Positions 8,287-16,984 of a DNA stretch of 37,692 bases are shown here, piece after piece. The position numbers and the translations under genes are program-made. Numbering within the stretch: the stretch's first letter is position 1; each line of letters begins with the position of its first letter. This DNA is from Burkholderiaceae bacterium 16 (GTDB taxonomy: Bacteria > Pseudomonadota > Gammaproteobacteria > Burkholderiales > Burkholderiaceae): NCBI GenBank assembly GCA_000955785.1, contig JYOD01000129.1, positions 1 through 37,692 on the forward strand, in the 5' to 3' direction. The notes beneath the pieces are model-generated. The model worked only from the letters and a program-made list of their open reading frames with translations, searched no databases and was not told where the DNA came from.

Positions 8287-9150
8287 TTATCGCGGCGCCG
8301 CCGGATACACCTGCTTCCAGTCCCGCTTCATGCTCACGACCGTCCAGCCCTTGGCGACGGCCTCGTCCCAGGCCTTGTCCAGCTTGCCGACCTTCGACTG
8401 GCGGTCGTAGGCGAACTCACGCTCGGCATCGTCGTGATGCACAAGCAACGCCAGGCGGGCGCCGCTGCCGGCCGCCATGTACTGCAGCATCTGCAGGTCG
8501 CCGTCGGAGTTGCCGAATGCCAGGATCGGCCGGCGGCCGATCCCCCGGTAGATGCCCACCGGCTTGCCGGGGCCGTCGTCGATGAAATCGAGCTTTGGCT
8601 GGCGCACCAGGGCAGGTTTGCCATTTTGCAGCTGGTACGTCACGACCTGGCTGGAACCGATCACTTGCTCGGGCGGGATTCCATACGCCTTCTCGGACCA
8701 GGGGCGCATGAACTCGATCGTGCCGCCGGAGACGATTAACGTCTTGAAGCCATTGGCCCGCAGGTAGGCCAGCAACTCAAGCTGCGGCTGATAGACAAGA
8801 TCGGTGAAGAGACGCTGGAACCTGGGATGCTTTGCCGTGACCAGCCAGGCGCGGATGGTCTCGTCGTAGGCCTCCACGGTCATGCCGCTATTTGCGACCG
8901 CTATCAACTCCAGCAGTTCTTTCTGGTGCTTGGCCAGCGCCGCCTGGTCGTTCGCCACCAGCGCCTTGAAGGCCGGGTTGTTCTTCCACCCAGGATGCTT
9001 CGGTGCCGCCAACTTGACTTGTTCGATCAGGAACAGGAACTGGAAATACAGCGGCTGCTCGCTCCATAGCGTGCCGTCGTTGTCAAACGTGGCGATCCGT
9101 TCGGCCGGCGGCACATAAGTGGGCGAGCCTTCGCGGGTGACGCTGGCCAC
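8287..9150 (-). CDS. HAD family phosphatase, probably exported
   Basis: A HAD-superfamily hydrolase of the phosphoserine-phosphatase-like type. Motif I is DNDGT (D23 and D25 from the GTG start). Motif II is VSGGT (Ser in SGG), and motif IV is FGNSDGDLQML, with acidic residues for Mg binding. The annotated start is GTG 9150, but the reading frame stays open to a stop at 9367-9369. The upstream translation looks like family sequence: a hydrophobic signal segment with lipobox-like VAAC, then LPSWQDGAARQTILKF. No ATG, GTG or TTG exists in that part. The real protein is therefore probably exported and about 45-65 residues longer, using a rare start or having lost its start by mutation. Confidence 0.75.
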   Translation of the reverse strand: MASVTREGSPTYVPPAERIATFDNDGTLWSEQPLYFQFLFLIEQVKLAAPKHPGWKNNPAFKALVANDQAALAKHQKELLELIAVANSGMTVEAYDETIRAWLVTAKHPRFQRLFTDLVYQPQLELLAYLRANGFKTLIVSGGTIEFMRPWSEKAYGIPPEQVIGSSQVVTYQLQNGKPALVRQPKLDFIDDGPGKPVGIYRGIGRRPILAFGNSDGDLQMLQYMAAGSGARLALLVHHDDAEREFAYDRQSKVGKLDKAWDEAVAKGWTVVSMKRDWKQVYPAAPR

Positions 9151-9369
9151 GAACTTAAGGATGGTCTGCCTGGCCGCGCCGTCCTGCCAGGAGGGCAGCG
9201 GGTCCGCGGCGCTTGCCGCGCTTGCTGTGCCGGCCGGCGCAGGGCTTGCCGATCCGGCGGCGGGCGTTCCGGGGCCGGCACATGCGGCAACGGCCAGCGC
9301 GATCAGTTCCGCGCCGAGACGGGTCAGGAAGCGTTGCGACGGGGACTGGCGGTCGATAGATTCCGTTCA

Positions 9370-9800
9370 GGGCTCCTCAATCGTGGGCAATACCCGCCGG
9401 CGGCATCTGGATCCGTCTACGGCAGGCTGCCTATGCGTTTGCCGGTGCAACTGCTCAAGGCTGGGCAGGCGGCAACAGTGTGGCCTGCCCAGCTTGCCAC
9501 GGAACACTGGCCGCCGATGTGAACATTTTCGGTGCGTGATCTGAAAGATCTTGCGGCTGGCCAACGGCTCGGGGGATTGCCGGCGCTGGCCGCAGGCGGA
9601 GCATCATGGAGACACCATGTCCGGAATGCATGAATACCTATTCAAAACAATCATTGGACGGTGTATCGGCGTGCCCCTAATCTCTACGGCCAGGTTTCAT
9701 TCCCGAATGCGGAACGCGCTATCGCGCCACAAGCTTTTCCGGCGTGAAGAGGGCGCAGCGCGTCCGTGCAGTATTACCAGAGTAGAGCGGAGACAATGCC
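9370..9800. other. Intergenic region before NMO-like gene
   Basis: About 430 bases between the HAD gene frame and the flavin oxidoreductase gene. Small open frames exist on the plus strand, but none has recognisable protein sequence or a convincing ribosome-binding site. The promoters of both divergent genes should lie here. I see no clear box or repeat. Confidence 0.35.
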
Positions 9801-10763
9801 ATGACGATAACGAATCGCGTGACCGAGATGCTGGGCGTCCAGCATCCGATAATCCAGGCCCCAATGGGGTGGATCGCCAGGGCGCAACTGGCGGCGGCGG
9901 TCTCCAACGCGGGTGGGATGGGAATCATCGAGACTTCATCCGGAGAACTGGATACGATTCGCGGCGAGATTCGCAAGATGCGAGAGCTGACCGATAAGCC
10001 ATTCGGGGTCAACATCGCGCTGACTTATGTGCGGGACCCCGATATCGTGCGTTTCGTAGTTGACCAGGGGATCCGGTTCGTGACGACATCGGCTGGCGAC
10101 CCGACACGCTATTGCGCGGAGCTAAAGGAAGCCGGCCTCACGGTTTTTCATGTGGTGCCAACCCTGGCCGGCGCCCTCAAGGCGGTGGCGGCCGGCGTGG
10201 ACGGCCTGATTGTGGAGGGCAGCGAGGGCGGTGGGTTCAAGAACCAGCGCGACGTGACCTCCATGGTGCTGCTGCCGCTTGTCTGCTCGAAGGTCGATGT
10301 CCCGGTGGTAGCCGCGGGTGGCTTCTGCGACGGCGCCACGATGGCGGCGGCATTCGCGATGGGCGCGGAAGGCATACAGATGGGCACGCGCATGCTGACA
10401 TCGGCCGAGTCGCCCGTTCATGACAACTGGAAGAATGCCATCGTCGGCGCGCAGGAGACAGATACCGTCTTTCTCAATCGCGGCGGCAAGGGCCCGGCGC
10501 TCCGGGCGCTGCGCACGGCGCGCACCACCCGGATCGAGCTGGAATTGCCGGAGAACATCAAGAGCGAATTCGCCGGCGTTCAGCAGCTCTACTTTGGCGG
10601 CGACATGGAGGCGGCAGTGCCGCTGACGGGGCAGGTATGCGGACGAATCGATTCGGTCGTGCCGGTTCAGCAGATCATTGATGAAACGATCCGCGATTTC
10701 CGTCACTCCGTAGACCGGCTGACCGCCCGCTACGGCTCGGTGCGGGCAGCAGGGCGCGCCTGA
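9801..10763 (+). CDS. Nitronate monooxygenase-like flavin oxidoreductase
   Basis: A 320-residue FMN-dependent TIM-barrel enzyme of the nitronate monooxygenase / 2-nitropropane dioxygenase / FabK superfamily. Visible family features are the N-terminal PIIQAPMGWIA loop (16-26), VSNAGGMGIIE (34-44), and the FMN phosphate-binding AAGGFCDGATMAAAFAMGAE region (171-190) followed by QMGTR. In class I NMO and FabK the EGxExGGH segment carries a conserved His. Here the segment reads EGSEGGGFKN, with Phe146 in that place, so catalysis may differ. The start has GGAGA about eight bases upstream. The stop is only 15 bases from that of the convergent exporter gene. The substrate is unknown. Confidence 0.85.
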   Translation: MTITNRVTEMLGVQHPIIQAPMGWIARAQLAAAVSNAGGMGIIETSSGELDTIRGEIRKMRELTDKPFGVNIALTYVRDPDIVRFVVDQGIRFVTTSAGDPTRYCAELKEAGLTVFHVVPTLAGALKAVAAGVDGLIVEGSEGGGFKNQRDVTSMVLLPLVCSKVDVPVVAAGGFCDGATMAAAFAMGAEGIQMGTRMLTSAESPVHDNWKNAIVGAQETDTVFLNRGGKGPALRALRTARTTRIELELPENIKSEFAGVQQLYFGGDMEAAVPLTGQVCGRIDSVVPVQQIIDETIRDFRHSVDRLTARYGSVRAAGRA

Positions 10764-10778
10764 GGGGGCGGCGGATTC

Positions 10779-11672
10779 TCACGGCGCCGCAGCTTGCAGC
10801 CGCGGCGGCGCCTTCCACAACTCGGCCAGCAGCACACCCGCAACCGTCAACGCCCCGCCGAGCGCGTGATACGCCGCCAGCGACTCCCCGATCACCACCG
10901 CCGCGATCAACGCGGTGAGCAACGGGATCAGGTTGAAGAACATGCTCGCGCGGCTTGGGCCAATGCTGGCGACCGTGTGCATCCACACCAGCGGCGCGAC
11001 CATCGACGCCATCAATCCGGCGAATCCAACCAGCGGGAGGTTGGCCGCCGAGAGGCCCATCCTGGGCGTGAGCAGGTAGAGCGGCAACAGGGCGACAACG
11101 GCTACGACGATTTGCAGGTAGAGCAGTTGCAACGCAGGCACGTCCTTCATATTCCAGCGCTTAAGCAGGATGACGTAGACCGCGTAGGCCAGCATCGCCA
11201 GCAGCATCAGTCCGTCCCCCAGGTTGGCGCCGCTGGCCATCAGGCCGCGGAGGTCGCCGGATGACACCACCACCAGCACGCCGGCGATCGACAGCAGGGA
11301 TCCCGCCACGGCACCGGCCGTCAGGCGCTGTCCCAGCAGCAGGATCGACAACGCCAGCACCATCATCGGCGTGAGCGAGCCGATGATGCCCATGTGCGTG
11401 GCCGTGGTCATATAGGCCGCGTAATAAGCCAGGCACTGATAGGCCACCATGCCGAGCAGGCCCAGTACCGCGATCCGCCCGCATCGCGGCCGGATCGCCG
11501 GCCAGTTGCGCAGCACCGGGCGCAACGCCAGCGGCGTGAAAAGCAGGGCGGCCAGCAGCCAGCGGTAGAAACTGATTTCGGCCGGCGCGATGGTGCCGGC
11601 CGCCATCTTGCTGACGACGGTATTACCGGACCAGATCACGACGGCCAGTAGCGGAAACGCGTATTGCCACAT
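10779..11672 (-). CDS. EamA/DMT family exporter
   Basis: A 297-residue inner-membrane protein with ten hydrophobic helices in two EamA halves (drug/metabolite transporter superfamily). The ORF can be read from 11711, but ATG 11672 follows AAGGA and begins directly with the first helix (MWQYAFPLLAVVIWSGNTVV). Family members export amino acids, purines or other metabolites; no substrate is evident here. It is divergent from an AraC regulator of the cupin-plus-HTH type. The arrangement resembles NimR-NimT, where the AraC protein activates the exporter, though the exporter family there is different. Confidence 0.88.
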   Translation of the reverse strand: MWQYAFPLLAVVIWSGNTVVSKMAAGTIAPAEISFYRWLLAALLFTPLALRPVLRNWPAIRPRCGRIAVLGLLGMVAYQCLAYYAAYMTTATHMGIIGSLTPMMVLALSILLLGQRLTAGAVAGSLLSIAGVLVVVSSGDLRGLMASGANLGDGLMLLAMLAYAVYVILLKRWNMKDVPALQLLYLQIVVAVVALLPLYLLTPRMGLSAANLPLVGFAGLMASMVAPLVWMHTVASIGPSRASMFFNLIPLLTALIAAVVIGESLAAYHALGGALTVAGVLLAELWKAPPRLQAAAP

Positions 11673-11801
11673 AAAGGCTTTCCTTAGTACGAGTGCAGGG
11701 CTATCATGCACGCGTCCGCGTTAATGCATATAGCTGAATTAGGACATCCAATCCGGGTTTCCGGACTCTTCTCGCCACAAACCACACGAACCCGACGAAC
11801 C
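11673..11801. promoter_or_regulatory. Divergent promoter region of exporter/AraC pair
   Basis: These 129 bases hold both promoters and presumably the AraC binding site. Two similar half-sites face each other around 11704-11728 (ATGCACGCG, then CGCG and ATGCAT), an inverted repeat broken by a three-base insertion. This is the best operator candidate I see, and it is weak. Confidence 0.35.
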
Positions 11802-12596
11802 ATGCCCGACAAACGGCGCTACTTGCCAATCCAGGACGTCGAAGGGATGGAAGGTCCCTTCTATTTTCGCTACGACGAATTCGGAGCTGACACGCAGGCC
11901 GCGGCGCATAGCCATAGCTGGGGCCACCTGAACTACGCCGCGCACGGCACGATGCAGATGGAAACCGACGGACTGCGGCTGCTTTCGCCGCCGCAGTATG
12001 CGGTGTGGATCCCGCCGGCGGTGGTGCATAGCTGCACCTTGCGGCACGCGATCGTCTACCGCTCGATCTACATAGAACCAGGCTTGTGTGCGCAGCTGCC
12101 GGCCGAAGCCTGCACCGTGCGCATCAGCCCGATCATCAGGAGCGTACTGGCTGACTTCGCCGCGCGCGACGTGCATGTACCGCGCACGCCGGCCGACCTG
12201 CGGCTCGCGCACGTGGTGGTCGATCAGCTCGCGCAGGCATCGGTGCAGCGCTGCTATCTGCCGGCGGCAGCCTCGCCTGCCTTGATTGCCGTGCTTGAAG
12301 CATTGCAGGCGGATCCCGGCGACCACCGCACGCTGGCCGACTGGGCAGCCAGCGTGCACATGACCGAACGGACGCTAGCCCGCCGGTGCCAGCACGAACT
12401 CGGCATGTCGTTCGGCGACTGGCGTCAGCGCCTGCGCTTTCTGCGCGCCATCGATGCCCTGGAAACGGGCCGCGGCGTGCAGGAAATCGCCTTCGATCTC
12501 GGCTACAGCACCGCCTCGGCCTTTATCGCGATGTTCCAGCGAGAGGCGGGCACCACGCCAGAACAGTACCGGCGCGAGTTCTGCGGCATTGCGTGA
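11802..12596 (+). CDS. AraC family regulator (cupin + HTH)
   Basis: A 264-residue regulator. The N-terminal part (about 20-100) is a cupin-like sensor with HSHSWGHLNYAAHGTMQ and PPQYAVWIPP motifs. The C-terminal part (about 165-260) is a double helix-turn-helix of the AraC type (RTLARRCQHELGMSFGDWRQ, then IAFDLGYSTASAFIAMFQRE). This architecture is that of NimR/YeaM-like regulators that control a divergent exporter. The ATG at 11802 gives the normal length; upstream ATGs (11706) would overlap the exporter promoter. The effector is unknown and is likely the compound exported by the neighbour. Confidence 0.87.
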   Translation: MPDKRRYLPIQDVEGMEGPFYFRYDEFGADTQAAAHSHSWGHLNYAAHGTMQMETDGLRLLSPPQYAVWIPPAVVHSCTLRHAIVYRSIYIEPGLCAQLPAEACTVRISPIIRSVLADFAARDVHVPRTPADLRLAHVVVDQLAQASVQRCYLPAAASPALIAVLEALQADPGDHRTLADWAASVHMTERTLARRCQHELGMSFGDWRQRLRFLRAIDALETGRGVQEIAFDLGYSTASAFIAMFQREAGTTPEQYRREFCGIA

Positions 12597-12648
12597 TGCG
12601 GGAGCGCTTCGGCCTGGACGCCCGGTTTTTTACTTGCGTGCAGGGATG

Positions 12649-13002
12649 TCAGGCGAGCATCAATGGGCCGTGATCATCACAATGATCCCCGTGGGGGTGA
12701 TGCAAGTGGTTGCCAACCAGATAGTCAACATGGTCGCCGTGCGGTACGGGCTCGTGGCCACAGCCTGGGCCGTGCTTGTGGTTCGGGTCATGGGCACCGC
12801 AATGATGGTCGGGTGTACACCGGTCAGGATTGGTGTCGCTTATGGCAAGCACGTGCTCATCGATGTGATCGCCGTGCAGGTTGTGAAGGTGCCCGTCATG
12901 CAAATAGTCAACATGTCCCTCATGACGCACCGCGACGTGTCCGCAGTTGGGCCCGTGCTGGTGAAGGTGATTGATGGGGTGTTGCAGAGAGCAGCCAGCC
13001 AT
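12649..13002 (-). CDS. Duplicated His-rich metal-binding protein
   Basis: A 117-residue protein with about 27 His and 6 Cys. It is made of two homologous repeats, residues 14-51 and 75-112, each with HGPxCGHxxVxHxxHVDYL, a GHLH or NHLHH block, and HGDHxDxH. A linker with two further Cys joins them. There is no signal peptide or membrane helix, so it should be cytoplasmic. The composition points to binding several Zn, Ni, Co or Cu ions, as a buffer, chaperone or storage protein. I know conserved hypothetical proteins of this pattern in proteobacteria, but no established function. AAAGGAG eight bases before ATG 13002 supports the start, and the opposite-strand frame over it is a shadow. It is transcribed toward the AraC gene. 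Confidence 0.8.
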   Translation of the reverse strand: MAGCSLQHPINHLHQHGPNCGHVAVRHEGHVDYLHDGHLHNLHGDHIDEHVLAISDTNPDRCTPDHHCGAHDPNHKHGPGCGHEPVPHGDHVDYLVGNHLHHPHGDHCDDHGPLMLA

Positions 13003-13410
13003 GGCGCTAACTCCTTTGTGGGTTCCCGAGTCCGGAACCTGGGGGGATGCGGTTGCGCAGAAGGGACTGACGGGAAAGATATTCGGTCGGCAACCACCCT
13101 ATTGAATCCTAGAAGCTGGCACTACCGTGTGCAAGCAGGCAACCGTCCAGTGTGGTTTGCTCTCGCCCTGCATTGCGCGCCGATGGCCTGGCATCGTGCA
13201 TCCATGAGCGGTTGCCCGGCCCGCGCCCTCACCGACGACGGCGAACGCCCCGTGGGTGTCGCTGGAAGCACGCGCATGTCGGGCGCGGTAACGGACATCG
13301 CGAAGCGCGTTGTTAGACTTCCGACCTGGCCCAACAAGCGCCAGCCAGCGCAAGGCAATAAATGCCGGCCGATGATCGTCTGGCGGGCAGGCGGCCATTG
13401 CCCGTAAGCT
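13003..13410. other. Intergenic region between His-rich gene and operon end
   Basis: About 400 bases lie between the end of the polysaccharide operon and the start of the His-rich gene. It contains an inverted repeat at 13021-13039 close to the His-rich start. Open frames on both strands lack recognisable sequence. No strong intrinsic terminator is visible after the outer-membrane factor gene. Confidence 0.35.
13021..13039. promoter_or_regulatory. Inverted repeat upstream of His-rich gene
   Basis: Perfect six-base arms GGTTCC and GGAACC are separated by seven bases, 18 bases before the start codon. It could be an operator for a metal-responsive regulator or a hairpin in the messenger leader. 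It does not match a Zur or Fur box that I recognise. Confidence 0.35.
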
Positions 13411-14991
13411 TCATCGCGCGGGTACTGCGCCAGCGCTTTGCGCCACAGCGGGTGCCGGTGCTGCCGGCGAGGCGGTCGGCTGCGTCGCCGGGACGCTTGA
13501 GGGCGCGGCTGGGGACGTCGTCGAGGCTGCCGGGACATTGACGCCCGCGGTCGTGTGCTCAGACCACCCTCCGCCCAGCGCCTTGTACAGCGCGACACGG
13601 CTGGTCAGGCGGGCCAGCCGGATGGTGGCCAGGGTCTGCTGGGCAGTGTAGAGCTGGCGCTGCGCATCGAACACCGAGAAATAGTCGTCCACGCCGTTCT
13701 TGAAGCGCATCTCGGACAACCGCTGGGTTTCGCCGGCCTCCTTGACCAGGGTCTCCTGTGCGGCGGCTTCCCGGTCATAGGTGCCGCGCGCTGCGAGGCC
13801 ATCGGCCACGTCGCGGAAGGCGGTCTGGATCGTCTTTTCGTAGCTGGCGATATTGATGTCCTTCTGCACCTTGGAGGCATCGAGCCGGGCCTGGTTGCTG
13901 CCCGCGTTGAAGATCGGCATGGTGATCTGCGGCGCAAAGGTCCACGCTCCCATGCCCGCCGAGAACAGGCCGGCCAGGGTGGTGCTGGACGTGCCAACCG
14001 CAGCGGTCAGCGAGATAGTGGGGAAAAAGGCCGCGCGCGCGGCGCCAATGTCGGCGTTGGCCGCTTTCAGGCGGTGCTCCGCCGCCATGATGTCGGGCCT
14101 TTGCTGCAGTAATGCCGACGGCAGCCCGGCAGGTAAATCGGCAACGAGATTCTTTGACTCGAAGGGCTCGGGCGGCGGCAGGTCTTGCGGCAGTGGGCCG
14201 CCGATCAGCAGGCTGATGGCGTTCTCGTCCTGCGCGACTTGCCGCGTGTATTGCTCCACCCCCACGCGCGCGGTCTGCACCTGGGTTTCAGCGCGATGCA
14301 GGTCGAGCTGCGCCATGGCGCCCGCGCGCTTGCCGCGTCCGATCATCTCGGCGGCGGCCTGCTGGCTCTTCAGCGTGTCCTGCGATATTTGCAGGAGCAC
14401 CTGGTCGGCGCGCCAGGTCAGGTAGGCGCTGGCAACTTCGGCGACGAGACTGATATGGGCGCTGCGCCGCGCCTCCTCTGTGGCGAGATACTGCTCGAGC
14501 GCCTCGTGCTTGAGGCTGCGCACCCGCCCGAAGAAGTCCAGCTCGAACGCATTGAAGCCGACACCCGCGCTGTACTGCGTGATCTCCGCCGGCTGTCCGG
14601 GCGCGCGTAACTCGCTGGGCACGCGCTGGCTGAGTACCCCTGCGCCGGCGTTGATTGCGGGGAACTGCGCGGCGCGCTGGATGCGGTACTGCGCGCGGGC
14701 CTGGTCAATGGCGAGCGTGGCGACGCGCAGGTCGCGGTTGTTGGCCAGCGCCAGTTCGATCAGGCGCCGCAGGCGCGCATCGACGAAGAAGTCCTGCCAG
14801 CCGAGGTTGGCCGCGGCCGTGGTGGTTTCGGCGCCGGCATGTGCGCTGGTGGCATACGCGGGGCCGGTGGGCCAGGCTTCGGGCACCGGTTGCGCTGGCC
14901 GCTCGTACGTTGGCTCGAGGGTACATGCGGCCAGGGCCAGCGGCAGGGCAGTGCAGAGGAGGCGTAGCGTGGGGGCGAGAGTCTTGTGCAT
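13411..14991 (-). CDS. OprM/NodT-type outer-membrane factor lipoprotein
   Basis: A 526-residue TolC-like channel of the NodT/OprM family. The signal peptide ends in a lipobox LAAC with C23 as lipidation site. Two outer-membrane-factor repeats follow, containing FELDFFGRVRSLKHEALEQY and QQRPDIMAAEHRLKAANADI, both hallmark segments. The end is an Ala/Pro/Ser-rich tail of about 45 residues, longer than usual. The reading frame runs far upstream, but the true ATG at 14991 lies five bases after the stop of the glycosyltransferase gene. It is the last gene of the operon. In place of a drug pump, the operon supplies an HlyD-type adaptor and a polysaccharide synthase, so this channel may release polymer or oligosaccharide through the outer membrane. 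Confidence 0.9.
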   Translation of the reverse strand: MHKTLAPTLRLLCTALPLALAACTLEPTYERPAQPVPEAWPTGPAYATSAHAGAETTTAAANLGWQDFFVDARLRRLIELALANNRDLRVATLAIDQARAQYRIQRAAQFPAINAGAGVLSQRVPSELRAPGQPAEITQYSAGVGFNAFELDFFGRVRSLKHEALEQYLATEEARRSAHISLVAEVASAYLTWRADQVLLQISQDTLKSQQAAAEMIGRGKRAGAMAQLDLHRAETQVQTARVGVEQYTRQVAQDENAISLLIGGPLPQDLPPPEPFESKNLVADLPAGLPSALLQQRPDIMAAEHRLKAANADIGAARAAFFPTISLTAAVGTSSTTLAGLFSAGMGAWTFAPQITMPIFNAGSNQARLDASKVQKDINIASYEKTIQTAFRDVADGLAARGTYDREAAAQETLVKEAGETQRLSEMRFKNGVDDYFSVFDAQRQLYTAQQTLATIRLARLTSRVALYKALGGGWSEHTTAGVNVPAASTTSPAAPSSVPATQPTASPAAPAPAVAQSAGAVPAR

Positions 14992-14996
14992 GGGAA

Positions 14997-16982
14997 TCAG
15001 CCGGAAAAGGCGCGCCACATGAGCTGCGAAATGGCCAGTCGGGGTTTGCCCTGCTTGGCAATGTTGTGGCCTGGCTCGCTGAAGAGCAGGCGAATCAGGC
15101 GGTGGCGCGTCGCCATATCCAGGTGCAGGGCAAGCCCAAGCAGCCTGCCCTGGCGGCGCGCGATCCGGCATGGCACCCAGCCCGTTGCCTCCATCCACAC
15201 CGCGCCCTCGGCGCCGACTGGGACCGACGCCGCCAGTTCGCTGGTAATGGCGACGCCATTGCAGGACAGGTTGACGGTCGTGGCGGCGTACTCGTGCCCG
15301 GCGCAAGCCGCCTTGCCGTTGATCCGCAGCAGGGCGCGCCCGCGATAGGGAAACCGCTCCTCCTTGCGGGGGCGGGGCAGCTCCACGCAAACCAGCAGCG
15401 AGGTGAGGTAAAGCACCATCGACACCGCGGTCCAGGCAATGTTGAAGACTAGTCCCGAAGCTGCCGCGTCGGCGGCCACGGCGCGCGCCAGGCCCATGCC
15501 GGAAAGCAGGATCAGGCAACCATACAGCGCGGCGAACTTGCCATGGATCACTAGCTTGCTGCGGTCCAGCCCTTTGTTGGTGACCTTGAACGGACGCCCG
15601 AACGGCTTGAAGAACGCGCTGACCAGCGTCGCCGTGACCGCCAGCGCGGACACGATCTGCGTGACTTCGGTAAAGATCGGCAGCGCGCGCGAGTCCGTCA
15701 CCCAAATGCTGTAGGCCCAGTACACCAGCAGCGCGGGCACGCCGTAGGCAAGGAACTGCACCGGTTCGCCATACAGGGTCGGGACGTTGAAGTACCAGTA
15801 CAGCAACGGACCGGCCAGCAGCATCAGCGCGAAAGGACGGCTTAGCCAGTGCAGCAGGCCGTGCACGTAGTGAAGGCGCTGGCCCAGCGTATAGCCGCGT
15901 CCGCGCAGCGGCCCGTCGGCGGTGAGCGCGACCTGGATCGTGCCCAGGCCCCAGCGGCTGCGCTGGCTGATGTATTCGGGCAGGCCTTCGGCGGACAGGC
16001 CCACGCTCAGGCGTTCGTTGAGCCAGCGCGTGACGTAGCCGTGCGGCATGAGGCGGTATGTCAGGTGGATATCCTCGGTCACGGTGCCGGTGGGAAAACC
16101 GCCGATCCGGGACAGTGCGTCGCGCCGGACCACGAAGGAGGTACCGATGCAGAAGGCAGTGCCCCAGGCATCCTTGGCGGGCTGCATCACGTCGAAGAAG
16201 GCGCGCTGCTCGTCGACCCAGCATTCGGTCGAGCGCAGGTTGTACTGAATCGGGTCCGCGTTGTAGTAGAACTGTGGCGTCTGCACTACGCCTACCTCGG
16301 GATCGTCGAACAGGCCGATGGTTCGCAGCAGGATGTTCTTGTTGGGGGCGAAGTCGGCGTCGAGCACCATGATGTAGGGCGCGCCGCCCCCATGCTCGGC
16401 GCGGGCGCTATGCTGCAGCCCGTTATTGAGGTTGCCGGCCTTGGCGTGCGTGTTGTCGGGGCGCGTGACGTAGTTGGCCCCCACCTGCGCGCAGAATGCC
16501 TTCAGCCAGTCGCGCCGGGTGTCGTCGAGCACCCACACGCGAAAATTTGGATAGTCGATCGCCAGCGCTGCAACAATGGTCTTCTCCAGTATCTCCAACC
16601 CTTCGTTGTAGGTCGCGATGAAAATATCGACGCGCGGCACAGACCGGCTGCGCCGCAGCGCCGCCTCGCCCGCATCCGCTGCTCGCGTATGGTTGCTGCT
16701 GCGCGTCAGCGTGACGATGGAGATCAGGGTGTACATGAGCGTCATGATCTCGAACCCGAAGAAGACGTGCGCCCACAGGCTCGGGAAGGTCAGTTGCCAT
16801 TCGGGCAGCGTTTGGGTCCAGCGCCAGACGAGGTAGACCAGCAGCAAGGTCGCGGTGATGGCACCGAATACGCAGCGGTCCGATTTCCGGGCGCGATCCC
16901 CCCGCATGCACAGCCAGGCGAGCAGCAAGGTGGCGGCGTTGATAACGAGCAGCGTCCTGCCATCGAGGAAGAATTCAAACAT
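14997..16982 (-). CDS. BcsA-like GT2 polysaccharide synthase with PilZ domain
   Basis: A 661-residue processive family-2 glycosyltransferase of the cellulose-synthase type. N-terminal helices (about 10-95) precede the cytoplasmic GT domain, with catalytic signatures DD at 153-154, DAD at 208-210, TED at 302-304 and Q340-RSRW (the QxxRW motif). A block of transmembrane helices follows (about 375-535), then a PilZ domain with the c-di-GMP-binding motifs RKEER (539-543) and NLSCNG (571-576). Synthesis is thus probably turned on by c-di-GMP. The sugar cannot be deduced; cellulose or a mixed-linkage beta-glucan are the nearest models. ATG 16982 follows AAGGAG and lies two bases after the previous gene's stop. 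Confidence 0.92.
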   Translation of the reverse strand: MFEFFLDGRTLLVINAATLLLAWLCMRGDRARKSDRCVFGAITATLLLVYLVWRWTQTLPEWQLTFPSLWAHVFFGFEIMTLMYTLISIVTLTRSSNHTRAADAGEAALRRSRSVPRVDIFIATYNEGLEILEKTIVAALAIDYPNFRVWVLDDTRRDWLKAFCAQVGANYVTRPDNTHAKAGNLNNGLQHSARAEHGGGAPYIMVLDADFAPNKNILLRTIGLFDDPEVGVVQTPQFYYNADPIQYNLRSTECWVDEQRAFFDVMQPAKDAWGTAFCIGTSFVVRRDALSRIGGFPTGTVTEDIHLTYRLMPHGYVTRWLNERLSVGLSAEGLPEYISQRSRWGLGTIQVALTADGPLRGRGYTLGQRLHYVHGLLHWLSRPFALMLLAGPLLYWYFNVPTLYGEPVQFLAYGVPALLVYWAYSIWVTDSRALPIFTEVTQIVSALAVTATLVSAFFKPFGRPFKVTNKGLDRSKLVIHGKFAALYGCLILLSGMGLARAVAADAAASGLVFNIAWTAVSMVLYLTSLLVCVELPRPRKEERFPYRGRALLRINGKAACAGHEYAATTVNLSCNGVAITSELAASVPVGAEGAVWMEATGWVPCRIARRQGRLLGLALHLDMATRHRLIRLLFSEPGHNIAKQGKPRLAISQLMWRAFSG

Positions 16983-16984
16983 CG

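Noticed and set aside
12454..13407. Long plus-strand open frame across the His-rich gene
   Set aside because: Its middle is the antisense of the His/Asp codons of the minus-strand gene, giving Val/Met-rich sequence. It overlaps the AraC gene and has no ribosome-binding site.
14992..16224. N-terminal 400-residue extension of the outer-membrane factor frame
   Set aside because: The frame overlaps the synthase gene; the lipoprotein signal starts at 14991.
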